DNA from: RGIG3009 sp045595845
GTDB lineage: Bacteria; Bacillota; Clostridia; Oscillospirales; Acutalibacteraceae
Direction of reading: 5' to 3'
Assembly (NCBI GenBank): GCA_045595845.1
Contig: JAZOBF010000018.1
Location: 1 to 51,705, forward strand
DNA: 51,705 nt
In this document: positions 42,354-49,731 of the stretch, piece by piece
How the letters are laid out: every line of letters starts with the position of its first letter
Numbering within the stretch: position 1 is the first letter of the stretch
Program-made: the position numbers and the translations under genes
The notes under the pieces: model-generated
What the model saw: only the letters and a program-made list of their open reading frames with translations
What the model was told of the DNA's origin: nothing
Databases searched by the model: none

Positions 42354-43694
42354 ATGCGTAAAGAGTGGCAACGCCTGTTCCGCCGCGAGCAGTCTTTTAT
42401 GTGGGCGATTCTGCTGTTGGTTTTGATACCGGTATTCCCGGAATTTTGTGCGCCGGTCTTAGCAATGGGCTCATTAGTTGCCGCCATCATAGATGCACAT
42501 CGCCGCCACACAACGGTCCAGATTGGTATGCTGGGCAAACTCTTGCTTGTCTATCTCCTGTATACCGCCATCGGAATCACATATTCCGCGCACCCGTTAA
42601 ACAGCCTTTCCACCTTTGCCATGTGGGCCGTCATGTTCTGCGGATATCTGACGGTCACCACCGTCATCTGTAATCGGCACCGCCTGCATACCGCCTTGTT
42701 CTTAACGGGATTTGTAGCGGCATTTATCGGGTTAGTCGCTTGCGCGCAATATCTCTTTATCAGTATCTTGCAGCGGGATGTTCCCAATCAATTATGGCTG
42801 CCGGTCGACGAATTCTTCTACAAATATTTCCCCATGGATATTGATCTGCACATGGCGGACGACCGCGCGAGCGGCACATTTAATAATCCCAATATTCTCG
42901 GCGAATATTTGGCCATGGTGTTGCCGTTGATTGGCTATTACGGTTTTTCGGAACTGCGCACCCGTCATTCATTACTGTCCCGCTTATTTCTGTTTATGGC
43001 AATTCTTGGCGCTGCCGTGTCACTTTCACGCGGCGCGTATATTGCCTTGTTATCCATGCTCGTAATGATTTTCGTTACCAATTTGAAACGCATTACCCCG
43101 CTCGCACTATGTCTGGCGGCCACCATTGCCTTGGTACCCGAAGCCATTATGAGCCGTTTTTTATCCATTGGGCAAGGCGGTAGCGATTTTGCAATTTTCG
43201 AACGCTTTGAGGCGTGGGATGTCGCCATTCGCACCATTATCAGTCATCCTCTGTTCGGGTTAGGTCCCGGCATCAGTAATTTCTGGGAACAACTGCAAAA
43301 CGCAGGTGTGGGCGCCCCCCACGCACACAATTTAGTGCTGCAGCTGTTGGTAGAAGGCGGATTCATCTCCCTGTTCATTATGTGTATGATTGCTATCCGC
43401 CTGTTGCAAAACAGTTTGGAACTGGCAAACCGAAACCGTCGCGGCAGCGGGCTCGGAAACGCCATGGTAATCTTCGTGGTAGCGTTTGTGGTATACGGCA
43501 TGGTAGACTATCCGTTCCTGTCCCCTAAATTGGTCGGCAACTTTTTGATAATTATCGCTTTTGCCGATGTAATCGCCCACCTTTACCTGCGCCAATCGTT
43601 TGTATCGCTGTTTTCAATTCCGTCCACGCTGTTTCATCGTGTGCAAAAACGCTTGATAAATTTAAGGTCCAAAAATTTTTCAAAAAGCTCTTGA
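42354..43694 (+). CDS. O-antigen ligase/polymerase family (Wzy_C) membrane protein
   Basis: 446 aa with about ten membrane segments. The large outer loop between later helices contains GTFNNPNILGEYLAMVLPL and SRGAYIALLS, and the HPLFGLGPGISNF and PHAHNLVLQLLVEGG blocks are typical of the Wzy_C domain. In Gram-positives such proteins polymerise or attach cell-surface glycans. No other glycan-assembly genes are adjacent, though gtrA/gtrB-like genes lie 5 kb away. The last codons run into the promoter of tRNA-Arg. Confidence 0.85.
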   Translation: MRKEWQRLFRREQSFMWAILLLVLIPVFPEFCAPVLAMGSLVAAIIDAHRRHTTVQIGMLGKLLLVYLLYTAIGITYSAHPLNSLSTFAMWAVMFCGYLTVTTVICNRHRLHTALFLTGFVAAFIGLVACAQYLFISILQRDVPNQLWLPVDEFFYKYFPMDIDLHMADDRASGTFNNPNILGEYLAMVLPLIGYYGFSELRTRHSLLSRLFLFMAILGAAVSLSRGAYIALLSMLVMIFVTNLKRITPLALCLAATIALVPEAIMSRFLSIGQGGSDFAIFERFEAWDVAIRTIISHPLFGLGPGISNFWEQLQNAGVGAPHAHNLVLQLLVEGGFISLFIMCMIAIRLLQNSLELANRNRRGSGLGNAMVIFVVAFVVYGMVDYPFLSPKLVGNFLIIIAFADVIAHLYLRQSFVSLFSIPSTLFHRVQKRLINLRSKNFSKSS

Positions 43695-43719
43695 CTTTTA
43701 ATAACAAACCCACTATAAT
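43691..43719 (+). promoter_or_regulatory. Promoter of tRNA-Arg
   Basis: TTGACT (43691-43696), 17-nt spacer, TATAAT (43714-43719), 20 nt before the tRNA. The preceding caaaaagctc matches the A-rich element upstream of the 5S promoter at 407. Confidence 0.8.
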
Positions 43720-43739
43720 TTGTTTCGTTGTTCACATCT

Positions 43740-43816
43740 GCGCTCGTAGCTCAGCTGGATAGAGTGCTTGACTACGAATCAAGAGGTCAGGGGTTCGAAT
43801 CCCTTCGGGCGCGCCA
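43740..43816 (+). tRNA. tRNA-Arg (ACG anticodon)
   Basis: A 77-nt cloverleaf with encoded CCA. The acceptor stem is GCGCTCG/CGGGCGC, and the anticodon stem-loop CTTGA-CTACGAA-TCAAG gives ACG (read as ICG). Single-gene unit. Confidence 0.95.
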
Positions 43817-43855
43817 AAAAGAGAGTATCACCGCAAGGTGGTGCTCTCTTTTTTG
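43817..43855 (+). terminator. Terminator of tRNA-Arg
   Basis: Stem AGAGAGTATCACC / GGTGGTGCTCTCT with wobble or mismatch positions, a GCAA-type loop and a T6 run, directly after the CCA. Confidence 0.85.
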
Positions 43856-43873
43856 TCCGAAGGGGTTCGAAAG

Positions 43874-44119
43874 GGCGTTAAGAAAACAGTCCTGTGGACT
43901 GTTTTTAGCCCGTCGCGTTGTACCGCCCTCATTCGCTGTACCGAAACTCATAAACGAGATGAAAACTCCCACCTTGTACAAAACGAAACCCAAGCCTACG
44001 GGCTTGGATTTCTTATTCATTGCGAAAGCAATGGTATATCATCAACGATAGCGTTGCTATCGTTGTATCTCCTCAGTCCGTCAGGACTGTATATCATCAC
44101 GCGTTAGCGTGTATAAATC
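43874..44119. repeat. Palindrome array with constant GTATATCATC spacer
   Basis: This gene-free stretch of about 300 bp holds six hairpins. Two at the left are AAAACAGTCC-tgt-GGACTGTTTT (43883-43905, flanked by GGGC/GCCC) and CCAAGCC-tacg-GGCTTGG (43990-44007). Four then follow in strict order: CATTGC-gaaa-GCAATG (44018-44033), AACGATAGC-gtt-GCTATCGTT (44044-44064), AGTCC-gtca-GGACT (44075-44088) and ACGC-gtta-GCGT (44099-44110). They are separated by GTATATCATC, GTATCTCCTC and GTATATCATC. No coding frame is convincing. Function unknown; related to 738-905. Confidence 0.75.
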
Positions 44120-44159
44120 AAAGGGGTTCGGATTTGTACTCTCCTTTTCGTCCGCATTG

Positions 44160-44188
44160 TTGATTTTCTGCATCAACTATAGTATACT
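44160..44188 (+). promoter_or_regulatory. Promoter of histidine phosphatase gene
   Basis: TTGATT (44160-44165), 17-nt spacer, TATACT (44183-44188), 31 nt before the ATG. Confidence 0.7.
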
Positions 44189-44219
44189 GTTTTCAACTTT
44201 GAAACCGAGGGTTGATACC

Positions 44220-44861
44220 ATGACCACATTGTTGCTCATCCGTCACGGAGAGAGTCAGGCAAATCTGGAAGAACGGTTTGCGGGACATTTGGATGTCCCG
44301 CTTTCCGAAACAGGAAAAGCGCAAGCCGAAGCGACCGCCGTTTATATTGCATCGCACTATACCGTCGATGCGGTGTATGCCAGCGACCTTGCGCGCGCTT
44401 TTTACACAGGAAAAGCGGTTGCCGACCTTTTCAATCTGCCGATCATTAAAGATGATACTCTGCGCGAAATCTTTGCCGGTGACTGGGAGGGCACGACATA
44501 CGATGATCTGCAAACGCACTTCCCTTCTTCCTACTCCGTTTGGTTATCCGATATCGGCAACGCTGTTTGCGACAACGGTGAATCGGTAGCCGCCTTACAA
44601 ACACGATTTCTGTCCGCGCTTCGCCGTATCGCCTCCAAAAACGATGACAAAACGCTGGTGATTGCCACCCACGCCACACCGATTCGCACCTTATTGTGTC
44701 ACTGTGAAGGAAAACCACTCGATGAAATGAAAACGGTTCCTTGGCCCACCAATGCATCCGTGACGATCGTAGGATATGACAACGACACATTCCGTCTGAT
44801 ACAATCTGCCAACGACGCCCATCTTGGTCAAAAGCGCACCACACTTCCTGCAAATGTATAA
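44220..44861 (+). CDS. Histidine phosphatase family protein (phosphoglycerate mutase-like)
   Basis: 213 aa. LIRHGES (6-12) gives the phospho-accepting His9, and the second catalytic His is in IATHATPIRTLL near the C-terminus. FAGHLDVPLSETGKAQA and YASDLARAFYTG are typical of the cofactor-dependent mutase/phosphatase branch (CobC/GpmB-like). The substrate is unknown and no cobalamin genes are nearby. The ATG at 44220 follows GAGGG and fits the promoter; the open frame extends 37 codons upstream through the promoter and is not used. Confidence 0.88.
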   Translation: MTTLLLIRHGESQANLEERFAGHLDVPLSETGKAQAEATAVYIASHYTVDAVYASDLARAFYTGKAVADLFNLPIIKDDTLREIFAGDWEGTTYDDLQTHFPSSYSVWLSDIGNAVCDNGESVAALQTRFLSALRRIASKNDDKTLVIATHATPIRTLLCHCEGKPLDEMKTVPWPTNASVTIVGYDNDTFRLIQSANDAHLGQKRTTLPANV

Positions 44862-44862
44862 C

Positions 44863-44895
44863 AAAGCGCCGACTCATAAGCGAGTCGGCGCTTTC
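44863..44895. terminator. Terminator between phosphatase and comEA-like genes
   Basis: 13-bp stem AAAGCGCCGACTC / GAGTCGGCGCTTT with a 6-nt loop between convergent genes. Confidence 0.8.
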
Positions 44896-45229
44896 ATACT
44901 GTCAAATATGGTCGCCATTTTTCCAACCGTGTCTGTCCGATACCCTCAATATCCAGCAAATCCTCTATGCAAGTAAAAGAGCCGTTTGCTTCGCGGTACG
45001 CAATAATTCGTGCAGACAAGACCTGTCCGACGCCCTCAAGTTGTTGTAACTCATCCGCCGTTGCCGTGTTAAGATTCACCGTAAACGCGGCGGGTTCGGT
45101 GATGGTGGTTACAAGCGTTTGCGTGGTTAGCGGAACGAGTGCCAATCGGTCGCTCACCGCCGTGATTGACACCGCAATCAACAGAACCGCTGCCATCGCC
45201 CATACAAAAATAACACCAAACCGTTTCAT
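44894..45229 (-). CDS. ComEA-like helix-hairpin-helix membrane protein
   Basis: 111 aa. An N-terminal membrane anchor (about 5-24) and a short linker precede a C-terminal ComEA-type (HhH)2 domain, VNLNTATADELQQLEGVG (51-68) and LLDIEGIGQTRLEKWRPYL (91-109). ComEA binds incoming DNA outside the membrane during transformation. Typical Firmicutes ComEA has an extra SLBB domain between anchor and HhH; it is absent here. No comEC/comEB is adjacent. The ATG at 45229 follows GGTGGTAGG. Confidence 0.85.
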   Translation of the reverse strand: MKRFGVIFVWAMAAVLLIAVSITAVSDRLALVPLTTQTLVTTITEPAAFTVNLNTATADELQQLEGVGQVLSARIIAYREANGSFTCIEDLLDIEGIGQTRLEKWRPYLTV

Positions 45230-45285
45230 CCTACCACCACCTTTTCCTATTTTACATAAACCGACAATTTTTGCAACCAAAACAT

Positions 45286-45314
45286 TTGCAATGACATGGC
45301 AATCGTTGTATAAT
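45286..45314 (+). promoter_or_regulatory. Promoter of MATE gene
   Basis: TTGCAA (45286-45291), 17-nt spacer, TATAAT (45309-45314). The expected start point near 45321 is only about 6 nt before the GAGGTGG ribosome site, which rules out longer N-termini. Confidence 0.75.
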
Positions 45315-45329
45315 AAAACAAAAAAAGAG

Positions 45330-46700
45330 GTGGTCTGCACGGCTACGCAAACAGATCTTTATTACAAACGGATGACCGAAACACCGGTATCGCAATTGAT
45401 TGTAGCATTAGGTATCCCCACGACGATCTCGATGCTCATCACCAACATATATAACCTGGCAGACACCTATTTTGTCGGCACATTGGGAGCCAGCGCACAA
45501 GGTGCAACCGGGGTGTTATTCACCCTACAAGCAGTCATCCAAGCACTATCATTTATGCTGGGACACGGTTCCGGTATTTTTGTATCCAAATCACTCGCAG
45601 ATAAAAACACCAAAGAGGCCTCGCAATATGTCTCGTCTGCTTTTTATGTGGGTATGTTGGCCGGCACCGTGTTGGCGGTACTGGGGCTGATCTTTCTGGA
45701 CCCCCTGATGCGCTTACTGGGCAGTACGGACACCATCTTACCGCACGCTAAAGACTATGGGATGTGGGTATTGCTTTCCTGTCCCTTTATGGTAGGATCA
45801 CTGATTCTCAATAACAACCTTCGATACGAGGGCAAAGCGTTTTATGCCATGTTCGGTCTGACCGCGGGCGGTCTTTTAAATATTTTGGGAGACTATGTGT
45901 TTGTCATGCGTTGGGACCTCGGCGTGTTCGGTGCCGGCATGGCAACCGCCATCTCACAGGTCATCAGTTTTGTCATCCTGCTTGTTATGTTCGAGCGCAT
46001 GGCGCAGAGTAAGCTTCGCCTCTGCCATGTCAGTCGCTCGGCAAAAACCTATTTTTCCATTTGCAAAGTCGGTTTCCCTTCGTTGATTCGGCAAGGTCTC
46101 ACCTCGCTCTCCACAGGATTGCTTAACAACTTGACCAAACCATTCGGCGATGCGGCCATCGCTGCCATGAGCGTGGTAAACCGCTATTCCATGTTTGTCA
46201 TGTGCATCGGACTCGGTATCGGCCAAGGATTTCAACCCGTGGCATCGTTCAACTACCAAGCAGGCAAATACAAACGCGTAAAAAAAGGGTTGTTGTTCAC
46301 AACTGCCATTGGATTCGTACTCGTATTGTTGTTATCCGCCACCGGCTTCATCTTTGCTAAGCAGATCGTGCAGGCATTTCAAAAGGATGAATCAGTAATT
46401 ATCTTCGGCGTACCCGCGTTGCGGTATGCCTCGGTAGGCCTTTTATTTTTACCGCTATCCATTCCCGTGAACATGTTATATCAAAGTATTCGAAAAGCCG
46501 GCATTTCTTCGTTTCTATCCCTTTTGCGTTCCGGTATATACTTTATACCGCTTCTGTTACTCGGCTCCCAACTGTTGGGACTCACCGGCATTCAGCTGGC
46601 ACAACCCGTCACCGATGTATTGAACGGACTGACTTGTATTCCCTTTATGCTGTATTTCCTGCACAAAACACCGGATGAATCAGGAAAGCCAAACACCTAA
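45330..46700 (+). CDS. MATE family efflux transporter
   Basis: About 456 aa and twelve membrane segments in two homologous halves. Opening MTETPVSQLIVALGIPTTIS and NIYNLADTYFVG, and the second half FPSLIRQGLTSL. Such exporters move drugs or metabolites out using Na+ or H+. The start is unclear. The ribosome site GAGGTG (45327-45332) is ideally spaced from an ACG codon at 45339. An in-frame GTG (45330) overlaps the ribosome site. The first ATG (45372) is 40 nt downstream and would remove the usual N-terminal extension. The GTG is used here as a placeholder. Confidence 0.85.
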   Translation: MVCTATQTDLYYKRMTETPVSQLIVALGIPTTISMLITNIYNLADTYFVGTLGASAQGATGVLFTLQAVIQALSFMLGHGSGIFVSKSLADKNTKEASQYVSSAFYVGMLAGTVLAVLGLIFLDPLMRLLGSTDTILPHAKDYGMWVLLSCPFMVGSLILNNNLRYEGKAFYAMFGLTAGGLLNILGDYVFVMRWDLGVFGAGMATAISQVISFVILLVMFERMAQSKLRLCHVSRSAKTYFSICKVGFPSLIRQGLTSLSTGLLNNLTKPFGDAAIAAMSVVNRYSMFVMCIGLGIGQGFQPVASFNYQAGKYKRVKKGLLFTTAIGFVLVLLLSATGFIFAKQIVQAFQKDESVIIFGVPALRYASVGLLFLPLSIPVNMLYQSIRKAGISSFLSLLRSGIYFIPLLLLGSQLLGLTGIQLAQPVTDVLNGLTCIPFMLYFLHKTPDESGKPNT

Positions 46701-46725
46701 AGCACCCTTTGATTATCATACAACA

Positions 46726-46757
46726 AAAAGCCGCTTAGAGATTCTAAGCGGCTTTTA
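46726..46757. terminator. Terminator between MATE and AraC genes
   Basis: 14-bp stem AAAAGCCGCTTAGA / TCTAAGCGGCTTTT with a 3-nt loop, between convergent genes. Confidence 0.85.
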
Positions 46758-46770
46758 TATTAGAAACCCG

Positions 46771-47610
46771 TTATATGTAAATTGTATCATCCGTAATAAC
46801 CGTTCGCATGAACTCGGCACGATATCGACTGGGCGTTATCCCACAGTAGTTTTTGAACATTCTGGCAAAATATGAGGTGTCGGTTATCCCGACCTGTTTG
46901 GATATTTCCTCAATTGACAGGTCCGCGCCGGAAAGCATACCCATCGCTCTATATATTTTCACCCTGTTAAAATAGGCCGTGGGAGGCAACCCGTAAACCT
47001 TTTTAAACTGTTTGATAAAATAGGTCGGTTGCATATGCACAAGTGATGCAAAATCCTCCGTTTTAAGCGACTCATTGTAATGGGAAGACATATAGTCAAC
47101 AACCGGTTTAAAAGACTGTTTTTCCGAACCATATTGTTTTTGCCGTTCATATGCATACATACGGATGATGTTGATGATGTTCGCACACCAGCCGATATCA
47201 TATAACGGATTTTTATACGATTCTTTTCGATGAGAGCTTTCAAATAGCGCGCGTATTTTTTCAGTATCCGCCACATCCACCACAAAATTTTCTTCTGCCA
47301 GTCCTAACCATTCCATGAGGTTTTTGCCATCACAACTTGCCGAAAATGCCATTTCATACATGGAAAATCTGCCGGAAGCATGTGTGTACGCCCGCCTTTT
47401 TCCTTTTGGGAGATAGGCGAGCTGACCGGGTTTGATGATATAATTTTCCGAATCCACGCTTAAAAAACATTCGCCTTCAAGAACCAAAAAGAACAAATCA
47501 TTAATCCCTATATGTCCCGCCGGATCGCCCTTCCATAAGATGGGCGGTACATACAGACATATCTCAATCGGTTCAATAGACAATTCTTTTATTGATGGAA
47601 ACTCGCTCAT
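46771..47610 (-). CDS. AraC-family regulator of the amino-sugar cluster
   Basis: 279 aa. An N-terminal cupin ligand-binding domain (about 20-110, FFLVLEGECFLSVDSENY, IKPGQLAYLPKGKRR) and a complete C-terminal double helix-turn-helix (about 180-275) ending FKNYCGITPSRYRAEF. It is divergent from nagA-nagB across 188 bp of AT-rich DNA that carries three direct repeats. It probably senses an amino sugar or derived oligosaccharide and activates the cluster (inference). The start follows AGGTGA, adjacent to repeat 1. Confidence 0.9.
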   Translation of the reverse strand: MSEFPSIKELSIEPIEICLYVPPILWKGDPAGHIGINDLFFLVLEGECFLSVDSENYIIKPGQLAYLPKGKRRAYTHASGRFSMYEMAFSASCDGKNLMEWLGLAEENFVVDVADTEKIRALFESSHRKESYKNPLYDIGWCANIINIIRMYAYERQKQYGSEKQSFKPVVDYMSSHYNESLKTEDFASLVHMQPTYFIKQFKKVYGLPPTAYFNRVKIYRAMGMLSGADLSIEEISKQVGITDTSYFARMFKNYCGITPSRYRAEFMRTVITDDTIYI

Positions 47611-47619
47611 ACTATCACC

Positions 47620-47720
47620 TGCAAAATAATCTTATAATATGCAAAAAAGTTTTATTTTTTATTATTTGACCGCTATTTATAGCATATTATTGAAAATTAA
47701 AAATGCAAAATTGTTTTAAA
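47620..47720. promoter_or_regulatory. Three direct repeats, candidate AraC binding sites
   Basis: TGCAAAATAATCTTAT (47620-47635), TGCAAAAAAGTTTTAT (47640-47655) and TGCAAAATTGTTTTAA (47704-47719) share TGCAAAA and a T-rich right half. Repeats 1 and 2 are exactly 20 bp apart, about two helical turns, as expected for an AraC-type dimer on direct repeats; repeat 3 is 64 bp further. Repeat 1 abuts the regulator's own ribosome site, so autoregulation is possible. Confidence 0.5.
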
Positions 47721-47737
47721 AAAAATAAATATGTCTC

Positions 47738-47766
47738 TTTACTTGTATAATGTATCATATTATAAT
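47738..47766 (+). promoter_or_regulatory. Promoter of nagA-nagB-Gfo/Idh operon
   Basis: TTTACT (47738-47743), 17-nt spacer, TATAAT (47761-47766), 32 nt before the TTG start. The imperfect -35 box and upstream repeats fit activation by the AraC protein. Confidence 0.6.
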
Positions 47767-47798
47767 CCATTTGTCAAAGCCATTTTCGGGGGGATTTT

Positions 47799-48965
47799 TT
47801 GATAGTTAAAATTTTCAACGGAATATATGTTACCGAACAACTGCAACGAAATAAAAATTTATACATAAAAGATGACAAAATTGTCGCCCTTACGGATGAA
47901 AATCTTGATTTCGACATGGCAATTGATGCCAAAGGGCTTTATGTCGCACCGGGATTTGTGGATATCCATACGCATGGTGCCGGTGGCTATGATTTTACCG
48001 ACGGTACTTGCGAAGATATTTTAAAAGCGGCAAAAGTCCATGCCACTCACGGCACCACCACGATTTTCCCCACTGCCGCTTCCATGCCTTATGAAAACAT
48101 GCGGCTATTTGTGGAAAACACAAAACAAGCAATGCAAGAAAATGCTCCCGGCAAACCTTACATAGCCGGCTCGCATTTAGAGGGACCGTATTTTTCGCAG
48201 AACCAAAGAGGCGCCCAAAACCCCTTGTATATTAAACCACCTTTGAGAGAGGAATATACTTCTTTGGTGGAACTTGGTGAAGGCACCGTCCGAAGAATCA
48301 GTTATGCTCCTGAACTTGAAGGAAGCGAAGAACTCTGCGAATATCTTAATAAAACGGGGGTTGTTTCTGCATTTGCGCACACAGATGCTGTCTATGAGGA
48401 ATTAAAGCCGTTTGTAGACAATGGATGCAACATCGCAACGCATCTGTACTCCGGCATGAACACGGTTACGAGACGGGGCCTTGGCAGAAAGCTCGGTGCG
48501 GTAGAAACAGCTTTTTTAGAAGATTCCGTTGTAGCAGAGGTTATTGCCGACGGCATACATTTACCGTTAGAACTGTTAAAACTGATCTATAAAATCAAGG
48601 GTCCGGAGCGCATTTGTCTTGTTACCGATTCGATGAGAGGTGCCGCACAGGACGAAGGACCGTCTGTTCTCGGGCCTCTGCACGACGGCGTGGATTGCAT
48701 CGTAAAAGACGGTATTGCGTATCTGCCCGACATGACCGTATATGCGGGAAGTGTGGCAACGGCAGACCGCTTGGTTAAGGTTATGTATAAAGATGTGGGT
48801 GTGCCGCTTTGCGATGTAATCAAGATGATATGTGAAATTCCCGCAAGAACAATGCATGTCGAAAACAGAGGCAAAATATGTCAGGGCTTTTTTGCGGATT
48901 TGGTATTTTTTAATGAAGATATACAAATACAAACCGTCATGATCCAAGGAAAAATTTTAAAATAA
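47799..48965 (+). CDS. nagA: N-acetylglucosamine-6-phosphate deacetylase
   Basis: 388 aa, removing acetate from GlcNAc-6-P to give GlcN-6-P. Amidohydrolase motifs: DIHTHG (His57, His59), AGSHLEGPYF (metal Glu), AFAHTDA and ATHLYSGM for further His ligands, and LVTDSM (catalytic Asp). The start codon is TTG with GGGGGG 6-7 nt upstream. It is the first gene of a three-gene operon with richer A/T codon use than the genes to its left. Confidence 0.93.
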   Translation: MIVKIFNGIYVTEQLQRNKNLYIKDDKIVALTDENLDFDMAIDAKGLYVAPGFVDIHTHGAGGYDFTDGTCEDILKAAKVHATHGTTTIFPTAASMPYENMRLFVENTKQAMQENAPGKPYIAGSHLEGPYFSQNQRGAQNPLYIKPPLREEYTSLVELGEGTVRRISYAPELEGSEELCEYLNKTGVVSAFAHTDAVYEELKPFVDNGCNIATHLYSGMNTVTRRGLGRKLGAVETAFLEDSVVAEVIADGIHLPLELLKLIYKIKGPERICLVTDSMRGAAQDEGPSVLGPLHDGVDCIVKDGIAYLPDMTVYAGSVATADRLVKVMYKDVGVPLCDVIKMICEIPARTMHVENRGKICQGFFADLVFFNEDIQIQTVMIQGKILK

Positions 48966-48980
48966 GAAAGGTGATAGGAA

Positions 48981-49715
48981 ATGGAAATCAGAATTTGTAA
49001 AAACAGCGAACAGTTAGGCAAAAGTGCAGCAAGCTATGTTGCGCAGGTGTTAAAAGAGAGCATCGCCGAAAAAGGAAGTGCCAGAATCGTTCTTTCAACA
49101 GGCGCCTCTCAATTTGACACATTAAAAGCACTAACGGAAGAAAAAGGTATTCAGTGGGACTGTGTCGAGATGTTCCATCTTGACGAGTATGTGGGACTCC
49201 CCATCACGCACGGCGCAAGTTTCAGAAAGTATCTACAGGAACGGTTTGTTGATAAAGTCGGCGCATTGAAAGCAGTACATTTTGTCGACGGCACTGTTGA
49301 GGGCATCGCAAAGCTTACAGAAGAAATCAGAAAAGAACCGGTTGATATCGGTTTAATCGGCATAGGCGAAAACGCCCACATTGCTTTTAACGATCCGCCG
49401 GCTGATTTTGATACAAAAGAAGCGTATATCGTTGTTAATCTGAATGACCGTTGCAAACAACAACAGATGGGCGAAGGATGGTTTGCTACGATTGACGATG
49501 TGCCGAAACAGGCGGTTTCGATGACGACATATCAGATTATGCAGTGCAAGAAGATCGTATCCTGCGTTCCGTACAAGGTAAAAGCCGAAGCGGTTGAGAA
49601 TACCGTTAAGGCAAAAGAGGTTACCAACATGATTCCCGCAACACTCCTTAAAACACATCCGGACATGATTCTTTATGTCGATGAGGACAGTGCCTCGGGA
49701 ATTATAAACTGGTAA
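48981..49715 (+). CDS. nagB: Glucosamine-6-phosphate deaminase family protein
   Basis: 244 aa, the next step in the same pathway (GlcN-6-P to fructose-6-P and ammonia). FHLDEYVGLP holds the general-base Asp68. The usual GHIAFNEP block reads GIGENAHIAFNDP, with catalytic His133 kept but Asp138 in place of the family Glu. The variant may belong to a sister group acting on another amino sugar phosphate, so specificity is not certain. It is 15 nt after nagA with AAAGGTGA. Confidence 0.85.
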   Translation: MEIRICKNSEQLGKSAASYVAQVLKESIAEKGSARIVLSTGASQFDTLKALTEEKGIQWDCVEMFHLDEYVGLPITHGASFRKYLQERFVDKVGALKAVHFVDGTVEGIAKLTEEIRKEPVDIGLIGIGENAHIAFNDPPADFDTKEAYIVVNLNDRCKQQQMGEGWFATIDDVPKQAVSMTTYQIMQCKKIVSCVPYKVKAEAVENTVKAKEVTNMIPATLLKTHPDMILYVDEDSASGIINW

Positions 49716-49731
49716 CAGGAGGATTGATCCT

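Noticed and set aside
43787..44020. Open frame opposite tRNA-Arg ending FWRARRDSNP
   Set aside because: Another tRNA antisense artefact, extended through the palindrome region.
44018..44119. CRISPR array
   Set aside because: The repeated element is only 10 nt, the variable parts are themselves palindromes, units are 12-21 bp, and no cas gene is present.
44967..45329. N-terminal extension of the MATE protein by about 120 residues
   Set aside because: This stretch is antisense to the comEA-like gene and lies upstream of the MATE promoter (45286-45314).
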